Shown here piece after piece: positions 24,261 to 33,101 of a stretch of DNA of 53,690 bases. Position 1 is the stretch's first letter; every line of letters starts with the position of its first letter. The notes beneath the pieces were generated by a model. It saw nothing but the letters and a program-made list of their open reading frames with translations. It searched no databases and was not told where the DNA came from. The stretch comes from Anaerolineales bacterium (lineage in GTDB: Bacteria > Chloroflexota > Anaerolineae > Anaerolineales > UBA11858), in NCBI GenBank assembly GCA_018335275.1, contig JAGXKM010000003.1, positions 1 through 53,690 of the forward strand, written 5' to 3'. The position numbers and the translations under genes are program-made.

Positions 24261-24665
24261 TTAATATTTCACAACACGAGGCAATTTCTGAGCTTCCTTG
24301 ATCCACTCCTCCAGGCGCGATTCAGAGGGCAGTCGACTGACAAGTTCTTTCTCTTCGTTTATCGCTTCGATCTTTTCTCTCAGGCTGATAGGGTCCCGGC
24401 GGGAGAACTCCACCACCGTGTCCACGCCCGCTTTTTCTAATAGTTCCGCATATTCTTCTCCCACCCCGGGGATCCGGAAAAGGTCTACATGATTGACCCA
24501 TTCCAGGATCCTTTTACTGCTTAACCCCGTTTCTGCAGCAATTTTCCGCCTTCCTCGCGGGGTTGCCCCGCGTTCTAATAACGCTTCTGTTGTTTCAATT
24601 CCAGCCCACCTCAATTTTCTGGCTGAAATCTCACCGATTCCTTCTACATTCTTGATGGAAACCAT
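24261..24665 (-). CDS. DUF4332-like helix-hairpin-helix protein
   Basis: The 134-residue protein has two helix-hairpin-helix units: VEGIGEISARKLRWAGI near the start and IPGVGEEYAELLEKAGVDTV near the middle. This pairing is typical of DUF4332-type proteins, which are thought to bind nucleic acid. The GAGGAG site before the ATG is good. It is convergent with the diguanylate cyclase gene and has no known pathway. Confidence 0.8.
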   Translation of the reverse strand: MVSIKNVEGIGEISARKLRWAGIETTEALLERGATPRGRRKIAAETGLSSKRILEWVNHVDLFRIPGVGEEYAELLEKAGVDTVVEFSRRDPISLREKIEAINEEKELVSRLPSESRLEEWIKEAQKLPRVVKY

Positions 24666-24698
24666 AATAAACTCCTCAATCCATCTTAGATAAGTGCT

Positions 24699-24857
24699 CT
24701 ATGACCACTGAGCAACTTCCTTGTTCCAGGAGGATGCGCCGTGCAGGTCATAAATTGTTTCCTTGACTGATTTCATCATCTGCTCTGGCTTGCCATCCTC
24801 TAAAACAATCTTATTTATATTACAGATTCTTTTCTTGTCAATAAAATTTCCCCCCAT
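24699..24857 (-). CDS. Possible small protein of 52 residues
   Basis: The frame starts at an ATG at 24857 with a clear purine-rich ribosome site (GAGGGAG) three bases before it, and ends at 24699 with the residues VAQWS. The protein is charged, contains no membrane segment and matches nothing I recognise. It fills the gap between the amidase-like and helix-hairpin-helix genes on the same strand. It could be a real small gene or a degraded fragment. Confidence 0.33.
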   Translation of the reverse strand: MGGNFIDKKRICNINKIVLEDGKPEQMMKSVKETIYDLHGASSWNKEVAQWS

Positions 24858-24937
24858 ATTCTCCCTCAGGCAAAAAGCGAACACAGAAATTGACTACGCG
24901 CAATTCACAAGACCCGGCCCAGCTCTCTGTTGGACGC

Positions 24938-26050
24938 TCATGGAAGTTCACCCATTAATTGCAGTATGTTTTGCGCCAAAACACGTATCTCATCCACCAT
25001 GGTCTCTGATATCAGAATGCTGGAGTAGGTAACCGAAAAATCACCCCAGGTATCTTGTGCTTTCTGAATCGTCTCTTCAGAACTCACCAGGGAGAATAAA
25101 TGTTTTTGAGCCTTAAACGCTTGATCAATGCTTTCGTAGCCAGATTTGTCCAGGGCTAACTCTTTCAGCGTATCGTCGCCATGAAGGCTGATATACATCA
25201 ACAATAATTGACGTATGGAATACAGGTAGATTTTCCCCGGATCTGATTTTTTGCTGTCAAATTCATAGTGCCCAAATATGTTCGAGAGTGTGATCTGATA
25301 TCTCTTCATCAGGGCAACCAGCAACCCTATCGTGTTGGCATATACCTTTTTGGGGGGAATGTTCTGATCGTAAAGGGATCCAGCAGACTCCACTCCGATA
25401 ATTCGCGCATTTGGCCTGGCCCTGTTCTTACCAAAAAAATCAAAGTAGATGGTTTTTCCCCGTTCCAAACCAGACGTCCAATAATGTTTATTATACGCTT
25501 TGATCATATACCATTCAGGCAATTCATCCGCCATCATGCAGTGCCCTGTTCGATAAGGAATCCCCTCCGGGGACATCTTTTCCGTCTGGATGACGCCAAA
25601 ATTTTCTTCCTGCGGCACATTTCCTTCCCCGATGACGAAGGCAGCAGTCGTCGCTTCTCCCAAACCGATCATATACGTTCGGGGAACACAGGCTGGTGAT
25701 CCACCATACTTCAAACGAAAAGCTTCTGTTTCTCCAAAGCTGTGCAGCATGATCCCATAAGGCTCATCCTCGATAAATGTCAATTCCCTTTCTTCAAAGT
25801 ACTTATTTAAAAAGGTCTGGTACTGAGGGACAGACGTGCCGTCTTTCGTCCTCAACACCCCCTGCTGATCTATAAACAGTTCGGGGACAAGCTCAAAGAT
25901 GCGCTTGGTTCTCTTTGCGATCTCTGATAGATCCGGGGGCTGGGTGGAAGAACGGAATAATGACTTCCCGAAAATATTGTTTTTAAACCGAAAAGAACCA
26001 ACCAGTAAAGCGGTGAGTTGGAGGAAATCTTTTCTAGAAAAATCGTTCAT
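24938..26050 (-). CDS. Exported amidase-like (N-acetylmuramoyl-L-alanine amidase/PGRP fold) protein
   Basis: With the start at 26050 the protein has 370 residues. The N-terminus FSRKDFLQLTALLVG resembles a Tat signal with RK in place of RR, so export is likely but the route is uncertain. The C-terminal half resembles amidase_2/PGRP zinc hydrolases: IIGVESAG, NTIGLLVALMKRY, then FGHYEF and KKSDPGKIYL. These give a His and an Asp ligand pair; an upstream His in IMLHSFG could be the third. The likely role is cleavage of peptidoglycan cross-bridge stems. A longer start (26071) is possible. Confidence 0.65.
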   Translation of the reverse strand: MNDFSRKDFLQLTALLVGSFRFKNNIFGKSLFRSSTQPPDLSEIAKRTKRIFELVPELFIDQQGVLRTKDGTSVPQYQTFLNKYFEERELTFIEDEPYGIMLHSFGETEAFRLKYGGSPACVPRTYMIGLGEATTAAFVIGEGNVPQEENFGVIQTEKMSPEGIPYRTGHCMMADELPEWYMIKAYNKHYWTSGLERGKTIYFDFFGKNRARPNARIIGVESAGSLYDQNIPPKKVYANTIGLLVALMKRYQITLSNIFGHYEFDSKKSDPGKIYLYSIRQLLLMYISLHGDDTLKELALDKSGYESIDQAFKAQKHLFSLVSSEETIQKAQDTWGDFSVTYSSILISETMVDEIRVLAQNILQLMGELP

Positions 26051-26122
26051 CTTTTTTCCACTCACTTCCATAAAGAGTTTGGGGGTGCTCCAGCTATTTA
26101 AAATCTCCTGACATTCTTTAGG

Positions 26123-26152
26123 ATTATATACGTCCCGAACCTGCTATGTCAA
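26123..26152 (-). promoter_or_regulatory. Consensus promoter of the amidase-like gene
   Basis: On the minus strand a perfect TTGACA (26147-26152) and a perfect TATAAT (26123-26128) are 18 bases apart. This is the best match to the sigma-70 consensus in the window. Transcription would begin near 26116, about 45-65 bases before the start codon. Confidence 0.75.
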
Positions 26153-26352
26153 TGAATTATTATACCTCTGACCTGCCCTTGAAAAGATGTCCCCGGGGTA
26201 TTTTGGATCAGGGTAATAAATGTCGGATTATGTTCGACTTTTGCCCCATTAGAAAAGGGGAGCTTACAAACGATTATCCAAATCCATAAAAAGCACCTCA
26301 ACCTAACCAAACAGTAAGGTTTTTTTTAAGCTGCAAGCTATATGATATAAAC

Positions 26353-28986
26353 ATGAATCAGGTAAAGAACTTTTTTCAGCGCTTCAAAAATCGAAAAGAG
26401 AGCCAATCATTGTGGTTATTGGATCTGTCAATTTTTTCTCTGGAGGAGAGGCACAAAGCGCGAACACTTCTGTTCTTTGGTTTGATCATAACTACACTAG
26501 GAAGTGTCTTTCTAATCATTCAGACATATCAAACGCTGCATCCTGACATTACCCCTGCTCCTCTGATCGATTTTATTTCAGACAGCATCGCCATATTCGC
26601 TGGCGCATTCACGCTGTATCTCCTCAAAAAGAAAAAGTTGTTCGGTGCATCCCTACTCGTTTTAATCTGTCTTTTCCTGATCTCCTTCATCCTGCTTCAT
26701 TTTGGTCCCCAACCCTATAAAAATGTAGGCGGTGTGCTCTCTCTGCTGCTGATTATCACGCTGGCTATGATCTTGTTAAAACCACAACAAGCTTGGCTGA
26801 CCTTCTTCATCGCCTCAGCATTATACTTCGTGATTAATTTTATCCAGCATGATCAAACTATCGAATTTTTAATTCCAAGAGAACCCATCAGTCAATTGAT
26901 ATTCTCCCTGATGACATGGGTCGTGGGTGGAGGCATTATCACATTTATCGTTTATTCCACGAACTACACCCTTCGGATGCAAGCCCAGCGTCTTAAGGAT
27001 CAATTACAAGATCTGCGGATGGAGGAAGAGAAGCGGAGGGCCAGCGAAAAAAGGTACCAGTCCATTTTCGAAGGGGTTCAGGACGCAATCCTGGTGGAAA
27101 ACGACCGGGGAAAGATCCTGGATGTCAATCAACGCGCATGTGAGATGTTTGGGTACAGTTATGAAGTTTTCCTGACCAAAAGGGTACCCGATATCGTCTC
27201 TGAGAAGGGGATGATCATCCGCTCTCAAGATTTAGCCGAGAACAATGGTACGATTGAACACATTGAGTCAATAAATAAAAGATCCAACGGGGAACAATTC
27301 CCGGTGGAATTTTCTGCCCAGCTTCAAGAAATCGGGGACCAGGAAGTTATGGTTTTCGTGATGCGCGATATCACGGAGAGGAAAAAGGCGGAACGGGCCA
27401 TACAACGCCAAATAAAGGAGCTATCTGCCATCCAGCGCGTCGCGGAAACAGGGGTACAAGAAATCAGCGAAGACAAAATCATTCAAATCACAACCCAGGT
27501 TCTCGAGGATATCCTCCCTACGGACATGCACGGGATCCTGCTTCTGGATGAGGAGAAAAAAGAATTTATCGTTCATTCCTCCCACCGGAATGTACCTCCT
27601 GAGTACCAATCTTCCAGGATCCCGGTTGGGAAAGGCATTATCAATGAAGTGTACAGGACAGAAAAAACGCAGTACTATCCCGATGTAAGAGAAATCCCCC
27701 ATTACATGGAAATACTACCTGATATCCGATCCGAACTGTGCGTGCCCATCAAGTCGAAAGACGATTTCCTGGGCGTCTTTAACATCGAGAGCACAGAATT
27801 GGATGCATATGATCAAGATGACAAGCGCTTCTTACTGACTTTAGCCGGCCAACTCGCAACCTCAATCGAACGGGCGCGCCTTTTTGAAACCACCCAGAAA
27901 CAGCTTAATCGCCTCCAATCCCTGAGAAACATTGATACAGCCATCATCAGCAGTTTTGACCTCCAGGTTTCTTTGAACATCATCCTCAGTCACATCACCT
28001 CACATTTAGAATTGGATGCGGCGTGTGTTTTCATCATCGACCACCCCACACAGAGTTTAGAATTTGTGGCTGGAAAAGGGTTTCAAGCCCATCAGATCCA
28101 GAATGACTACCTTCGATTAGGAAGAGGTTTAGCCGGAAAAGTCGCCCTCAGTAATTCCCCCGTGCATATCCCGGTCCTTGGAAACAAAAAAGCAGACCTA
28201 GAAAGGCCTTCCCTCACTGAGAAAGAACATTTCACGTTTTATTACGGCCTCCCGCTGAAATCCAAAGGGAAACCGATTGGCATTCTGGAAATGTTCCACC
28301 GCACCCAGAAACCAGTCTCCAAAGACTGGGAAAGCTTCGCGGAAACCTTGTCCGGACAAGCGGCGATTGCCATTGATAATGCGCTGCTTTTCGAAGAACT
28401 CCAACAATCGAATATGGAGATCACCCGGGCTTATGACACAACTCTGGAAGGCTGGGCTAAAGCGCTAGAATTACGGGATCATGACACCGAAGGTCACAGC
28501 CGGCGCGTGACGGATCTAACCATCCAACTGGCCAATATGTTAGGCCTCCCAAATAAGGAACTCCCCCACATCCGCCGTGGAGCTCTGCTGCATGATATTG
28601 GGAAAATGGCCATCCCGGATGAGATCCTCCGTAAAGAAGGTTCCTTGAGCGATGAGGAATGGGAAATCATCAAAAAACATCCTCTTTACGCGAAAGAAAT
28701 GCTGGAATCGGTCCATTACTTGGAAGAGGCCCTGTACATCCCACTCTACCACCATGAACGCTGGGATGGGAGCGGGTATCCCTACGGATGTAGAGGGGAA
28801 GAAATCCCCCTCCCAGCACGGATTTTCGCTGTGGTTGATGTCTGGGATGCATTGACGAGCGACCGGCCTTATCGACCCGCCTGGTCAGAGAAAAAGGCCT
28901 TAGATCACATAAAAAAGCAATCCGGAAAACATTTTGACCCCCAGGTGGTCAAGGCTTTTTTGAGCCTCAATGAAATTGGAGACTGA
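26353..28986 (+). CDS. Membrane PAS-GAF-GAF-HD-GYP cyclic-di-GMP phosphodiesterase
   Basis: The 877-residue protein begins with about six hydrophobic segments (residues about 30-210), then a PAS domain (about 230-345, ending VMRDITERKKAE), two GAF domains (about 370-510 and 535-685) and an HD-GYP domain. The catalytic HD is H747-D748 in LLHDIGKMAIPDE and the GYP motif is G808-Y809-P810 in WDGSGYPYG. Cyclic-di-GMP would be hydrolysed in response to a membrane or ligand signal. A TATGAT six bases before the ATG and no ribosome site suggest a short or absent leader. Confidence 0.94.
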   Translation: MNQVKNFFQRFKNRKESQSLWLLDLSIFSLEERHKARTLLFFGLIITTLGSVFLIIQTYQTLHPDITPAPLIDFISDSIAIFAGAFTLYLLKKKKLFGASLLVLICLFLISFILLHFGPQPYKNVGGVLSLLLIITLAMILLKPQQAWLTFFIASALYFVINFIQHDQTIEFLIPREPISQLIFSLMTWVVGGGIITFIVYSTNYTLRMQAQRLKDQLQDLRMEEEKRRASEKRYQSIFEGVQDAILVENDRGKILDVNQRACEMFGYSYEVFLTKRVPDIVSEKGMIIRSQDLAENNGTIEHIESINKRSNGEQFPVEFSAQLQEIGDQEVMVFVMRDITERKKAERAIQRQIKELSAIQRVAETGVQEISEDKIIQITTQVLEDILPTDMHGILLLDEEKKEFIVHSSHRNVPPEYQSSRIPVGKGIINEVYRTEKTQYYPDVREIPHYMEILPDIRSELCVPIKSKDDFLGVFNIESTELDAYDQDDKRFLLTLAGQLATSIERARLFETTQKQLNRLQSLRNIDTAIISSFDLQVSLNIILSHITSHLELDAACVFIIDHPTQSLEFVAGKGFQAHQIQNDYLRLGRGLAGKVALSNSPVHIPVLGNKKADLERPSLTEKEHFTFYYGLPLKSKGKPIGILEMFHRTQKPVSKDWESFAETLSGQAAIAIDNALLFEELQQSNMEITRAYDTTLEGWAKALELRDHDTEGHSRRVTDLTIQLANMLGLPNKELPHIRRGALLHDIGKMAIPDEILRKEGSLSDEEWEIIKKHPLYAKEMLESVHYLEEALYIPLYHHERWDGSGYPYGCRGEEIPLPARIFAVVDVWDALTSDRPYRPAWSEKKALDHIKKQSGKHFDPQVVKAFLSLNEIGD

Positions 28987-29009
28987 GAAATTTACCTCTT
29001 TTCCGGACA

Positions 29010-29018
29010 TGATAAAAT
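29010..29018 (+). promoter_or_regulatory. Extended -10 promoter element of the second GGDEF gene
   Basis: TGATAAAAT at 29010-29018 has the TGn extension plus TAAAAT. It would start transcription near 29025, about 36 bases before the ATG. No convincing -35 box was seen, as is common for extended -10 promoters. Confidence 0.45.
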
Positions 29019-29060
29019 GAATGTAAGATTAAAAAGGATGCCCACCATGAGGAAAGCTAG

Positions 29061-31166
29061 ATGGCGACCTCCCTTTTTGAACAAATAAACCAGGAACAGA
29101 AAAGGAGATTCCATAAACATTTAGGGGTCTTCTCCTGGTTTTTATTTCTCAGCTTTGCAGGATTGATCTTATTTCTCCCTTTCGACCGCAGCGAAAAAAT
29201 TCACTTGACCATACTCTTGGTAATCTCCATCCTCTATTCCGCTATCCTGTATTTTGGGTTGATTCCCTCCCTTGATAAAAAACCGTTCTTTTTTAATCTC
29301 ACTGTCGGATTCAGCACGTTATTAATCGGTTGGGCACATTATATACTGGGTCCCTATCACCTGCATGTCGACAAATTATATGCCGTCAATATCATCTGTA
29401 TAAGTGTTTTAGGGAGCTGGAAATCAGTGGTCCCTATCACGCTTCTTAGCATTGGGATCAATTATTTCGTTAATACAAGCCTGGTTGATTTCCGATCCAC
29501 TCAATACATCATCATTCAAGCTGTGGATGTCATGAGTTTGTCGATTGTTGGCCTGATATCCGGTCTGTTAGGTCGAACACTTCACCATTTCAACCTCATC
29601 ACGACCCGGAAAAACAGATCCTTATCCATGCTGGTAGAAGCCAACCGGATCACAAATATTAACCAAGATTTAAATGTCCTCCTTCCAGAGTTAGCAAAGA
29701 ACATCGCCCAAGGGCTTCCAGCTACAAGCTGCCGCATTACCCTTTTAGATCCATCGAAAAAAAATTTGAGAGACTATGGGATGCACCCGCTGCGCAATCT
29801 GAGTGAAATGGATCCCCAACTTGAAGATAAATGTTCTCTTGATCACCTACCCTTCCATAAAAGGGCGATCAATAATCGTTCCATCTCCATTGTGAACCTA
29901 GAGGAAAAGCAAGGGGCTCTCAATGATAAAGAACGGGACATCCTCTTTTTCAGGAATGTAAAAACCATTTGCATAGTCCCTATCCGAAAGGGAGGGGATG
30001 TGATGGGGTTATTATCAATCGGGGAAGCCAGAAGCTGGGAAAGAGAGCCTTTTCCGCCTCGGAAGTTAGAATTGCTAAAATCTTTGGCAAACCAAACAGC
30101 TTCAACCATTCACACCACCCAATTAAGACAGGACCTTGAGAATCAAGCCAATCGACTGGCTGTGGTCTATGACGTAGGAAAAGTAATCAGCAAAACCATC
30201 GAGATCGACGATCTCCTTGAACTCATCCATGAACAACTTACCCGGGTCATCCCAAGTGACGCCTATTTTGTGGCTTTGTATCTTCCCCAAGAAAATGCCC
30301 TCAACCTACGGATGTTGATTGATAACGGAAAGCATTACCCACCTAGAAAGGTACCTGCAGACCAGGGTTTATCAAGCTGGGTGATTGAAAATCAAGAATC
30401 CCTCTTGATCAAGGATTTAGCAGAAGAAGCCAGCTCCCTGCCCATTGAACCTGTCGTCGTCGGGGAGGACAAGATCACTCCCTCATGGTTAGGGGTGCCC
30501 ATGATCACAGAAGATGAGGTCATCGGGATTTTAGCTGTGGCTTGTTATCAAGCGTACGCCTATGATGAAAGTGACCAATACCTTCTGGAACAAATAGCCC
30601 AACAAGCGGCTTTGAGCATAAAGAACGCAAGGCACCACATGGAAGTAGAACGACAGGCCAGCCTTGACTCTCTAACCGGGGTTTTGAACCACGGCCACTT
30701 CATCGAAGCCCTCCACCAGGCATCTCAACTCGCAAAGCGGGAAAAGACCTCCCTTTCTCTGATTATGTTGGATATCGACCACTTTAAAGGATATAATGAC
30801 ACCTATGGTCATGTTATCGGCGATCAGGTTCTGAAATTGACCGTCGAGGCCATAGAAAAACATGTTAAAAGCACAGATTCCGTGGGCCGCTGGGGGGGTG
30901 AAGAATTCGGCATAGCCCTGCCCGACGCTAATATCCATCAGGCAGAGTTGGTCGCCCAACGGATACGGAAAACACTGACCAGTTTGCCCCTTTCTGATTC
31001 GCAAGGAAATCCCATCCCAAAACCCACCGTCAGTCAGGGGATTGCCACTCTGCCGGTTCACTCCCAGGACATTGATGAGTTGATCAAGATTGCCGATCGT
31101 GCTTTGTACCGGGCGAAAGGGAAAGGCCGAGATCAATACCGCATCGCAGATGCCCCATCTCCCTGA
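29061..31166 (+). CDS. Membrane GAF-GAF-GGDEF diguanylate cyclase with altered inhibitory site
   Basis: The 701-residue protein has about five to six N-terminal membrane segments (residues about 20-180), two GAF domains (about 205-345 and 375-520) and a C-terminal GGDEF domain (about 535-695). The signature is GGEEF at 612-616. The position of the inhibitory RxxD reads KSTD (603-606), so product feedback may be weakened. It follows the HD-GYP gene on the same strand, so the pair could balance cyclic-di-GMP at the membrane. Confidence 0.93.
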   Translation: MATSLFEQINQEQKRRFHKHLGVFSWFLFLSFAGLILFLPFDRSEKIHLTILLVISILYSAILYFGLIPSLDKKPFFFNLTVGFSTLLIGWAHYILGPYHLHVDKLYAVNIICISVLGSWKSVVPITLLSIGINYFVNTSLVDFRSTQYIIIQAVDVMSLSIVGLISGLLGRTLHHFNLITTRKNRSLSMLVEANRITNINQDLNVLLPELAKNIAQGLPATSCRITLLDPSKKNLRDYGMHPLRNLSEMDPQLEDKCSLDHLPFHKRAINNRSISIVNLEEKQGALNDKERDILFFRNVKTICIVPIRKGGDVMGLLSIGEARSWEREPFPPRKLELLKSLANQTASTIHTTQLRQDLENQANRLAVVYDVGKVISKTIEIDDLLELIHEQLTRVIPSDAYFVALYLPQENALNLRMLIDNGKHYPPRKVPADQGLSSWVIENQESLLIKDLAEEASSLPIEPVVVGEDKITPSWLGVPMITEDEVIGILAVACYQAYAYDESDQYLLEQIAQQAALSIKNARHHMEVERQASLDSLTGVLNHGHFIEALHQASQLAKREKTSLSLIMLDIDHFKGYNDTYGHVIGDQVLKLTVEAIEKHVKSTDSVGRWGGEEFGIALPDANIHQAELVAQRIRKTLTSLPLSDSQGNPIPKPTVSQGIATLPVHSQDIDELIKIADRALYRAKGKGRDQYRIADAPSP

Positions 31167-31406
31167 GGATTATTGGTTCTTGTTTTCCCATACCATACCG
31201 CGGCGTTTACATCTGGTTAAAATTCCAATCAGGCCGCATCCCCCCAAAAATTATCATGCGAGTTCTGGAAACAGCCCTTCTCCAACTTAAAGGCCGGAAA
31301 GGGGTGCAAATGTCCTGCGGGATGTTTTCCACTTAAGGCGCATTCTAGAGAGCGGATTGGGGAAATCGATCATCCATATTCCCTGTCTGGACATCTCCCG
31401 GTATGT

Positions 31407-31412
31407 TAGAAT
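31407..31412 (+). promoter_or_regulatory. Extended -10 box directly before fmt
   Basis: TGTTAGAAT at 31404-31412 has the TGn extension plus TAGAAT. Seven bases separate it from the fmt ATG at 31420, so transcription should begin at or next to the start codon. No ribosome site precedes that ATG. Confidence 0.5.
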
Positions 31413-31419
31413 GCGCTAC

Positions 31420-32334
31420 ATGAACCCACGGATCCTTTTCATGGGCACGCCGGATTTTGGCGTACCCACCTTGCAAACACTGGCAACGAATTTCCACGTC
31501 GCCGGAGTGGTCACCCAACCGGACCGTCCTGCAGGGCGAAGCCGCAAACCAAAACCACCGGCTATCAAGAGCGAAGCCAAAGCCCTTGGATTACCCGTTT
31601 ACCAACCCGGATCACTTCACAAGCCAGCGGCCAAGGATCAAATCGAAACCTGGAACCCGGATTTGATCGTGGTAGCTGCCTACGGGCAAATCCTTCCTCC
31701 CAGTTTGTTGGATTTGCCTCCCTATGGATGCCTGAATGTGCACGCCTCCCTTCTCCCTCGTTGGCGGGGTGCAGCGCCCATCCAAGCCGCCATTCTCCAT
31801 GGGGACCAGGAAACCGGAGTGACGATTATGAAAATGGAGGAAGGGTTGGACACGGGCCCCATCCTCAGCCAAGATATGGTTCCCATATCACCCAGGGACA
31901 CTGCAGGGACGCTCTTTGATAAACTTTCCCAGACCGGAGCTGAGCTGCTCCTGAAAACCATCCGGCCCTACCTGGAGGGAAAAATTTCCCCGCGACCGCA
32001 GGATGATTCCAAAGCCACCTATGCCCCTCTTCTCCAACGCGAGGATGGGAAACTGTCATTTAATCGATCCGCAGATGTTCTCGCCCGAAAAGTCAGGGCA
32101 TATGATCCCTGGCCCGGCACGTTCACATCCTGGAAGGGTCAGCGCCTGATCATACACAAAGCCCACGCTGAGCCCGTAACCTCCCCCGGCATCGGCGTGT
32201 TATCTACCTATGAAGAAAAACCAGCCATCGGCACCAGCCAGGGGATCCTCGTCCTGGACAAAGTTCAGCCAGCTGGAAAACGAGCCATGACAGGGGAAGA
32301 TTTTTTACACGGCGCGAAAGATTGGGGAACATAA
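31420..32334 (+). CDS. fmt: Methionyl-tRNA formyltransferase
   Basis: With the start at 31420 the protein has 304 residues, close to the usual length. It formylates initiator Met-tRNA with 10-formyl-tetrahydrofolate. The N-terminal domain has MGTPDFGVP, ASLLPRWRGAAPIQAAI and EEGLDTGPIL, all family signatures. The C-terminal tRNA-binding domain starts near residue 205. An earlier in-frame start would add 21 residues not seen in the family. No def gene lies next to it. The likely promoter places the mRNA start at the ATG. Confidence 0.96.
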   Translation: MNPRILFMGTPDFGVPTLQTLATNFHVAGVVTQPDRPAGRSRKPKPPAIKSEAKALGLPVYQPGSLHKPAAKDQIETWNPDLIVVAAYGQILPPSLLDLPPYGCLNVHASLLPRWRGAAPIQAAILHGDQETGVTIMKMEEGLDTGPILSQDMVPISPRDTAGTLFDKLSQTGAELLLKTIRPYLEGKISPRPQDDSKATYAPLLQREDGKLSFNRSADVLARKVRAYDPWPGTFTSWKGQRLIIHKAHAEPVTSPGIGVLSTYEEKPAIGTSQGILVLDKVQPAGKRAMTGEDFLHGAKDWGT

Positions 32335-32428
32335 AAGTGAAACCTATGGGAAATAAATCTCCCTTTTGGAAATCCATCCCCACTCAAAAACATTTGCATA
32401 TGATGAGCAAAATAAAAGGATTCTTTAT

Positions 32429-33070
32429 ATGTCATCCTCAGAGTCAGCTTCAGACATCTACGAGTTTACCTTCCTCAGGCACGCAGAGTCGTTAGGGAAT
32501 GCGGAAAGAAGGCACCAGGGGCAGGCTGATTTCCCCCTCACAGAAAAGGGGCAGAGACAAGCTCAAGCGCTGGCAGCGTATTGGAAAGACCAGGAGCAAA
32601 GGTTTGACCAAATCATCTCCAGCCCCCTCTCCCGGGCCACAGAGACAGCCGAGATCCTGGCTGCAGAACTCAACCTGGACATGATCACGGATCCAGTGTG
32701 GATGGAAAGGGACAACGGGAAACTGGCTGGTTTGCTTCATGAAGAGGCAGCTGAAAAATTACCCATCCCGGATTTCATCCCCCTTTATCAACCCATCGCT
32801 GAAACCGGTGAGAGCCAATGGGAACTTTACCTCCGGGCAGGCAGAGCGATCAACAAACTCATGAAATTGGATCCGGGCGGCTATCTCGTCGTCGGTCATG
32901 GGGGTTTGTTCAACATGGTCATGTATGCCGTGATCGGCCTCTCACCGCAGCCCAACTTTCAAGGTCCAAGGTTCCGCTTTTCAAACAGCGGTTTCACGCC
33001 CGTCAGATACCACATTGCCACCGGACGCTGGGAGTTTCTGGGGCAGAACCTCACCCCTCACCTTCATTAA
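32429..33070 (+). CDS. Histidine phosphatase family protein
   Basis: The 213-residue protein has the phosphoglycerate-mutase-like fold with catalytic His in FLRHAESLGNAE and a second in VVGHGGLFNMV. The SPLSRATETAEIL segment is also typical. ATG 32429 is chosen because AAAAGGA lies eight bases upstream; a TTG 63 bases earlier is less likely. These enzymes act on phosphorylated sugars, nucleotides or other small molecules, and the substrate is not clear. It lies between fmt and the panE-like gene on the same strand. Confidence 0.9.
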   Translation: MSSSESASDIYEFTFLRHAESLGNAERRHQGQADFPLTEKGQRQAQALAAYWKDQEQRFDQIISSPLSRATETAEILAAELNLDMITDPVWMERDNGKLAGLLHEEAAEKLPIPDFIPLYQPIAETGESQWELYLRAGRAINKLMKLDPGGYLVVGHGGLFNMVMYAVIGLSPQPNFQGPRFRFSNSGFTPVRYHIATGRWEFLGQNLTPHLH

Positions 33071-33101
33071 TTCACTTATGAGAAATGCTGATTCTTCTCC
33101 C

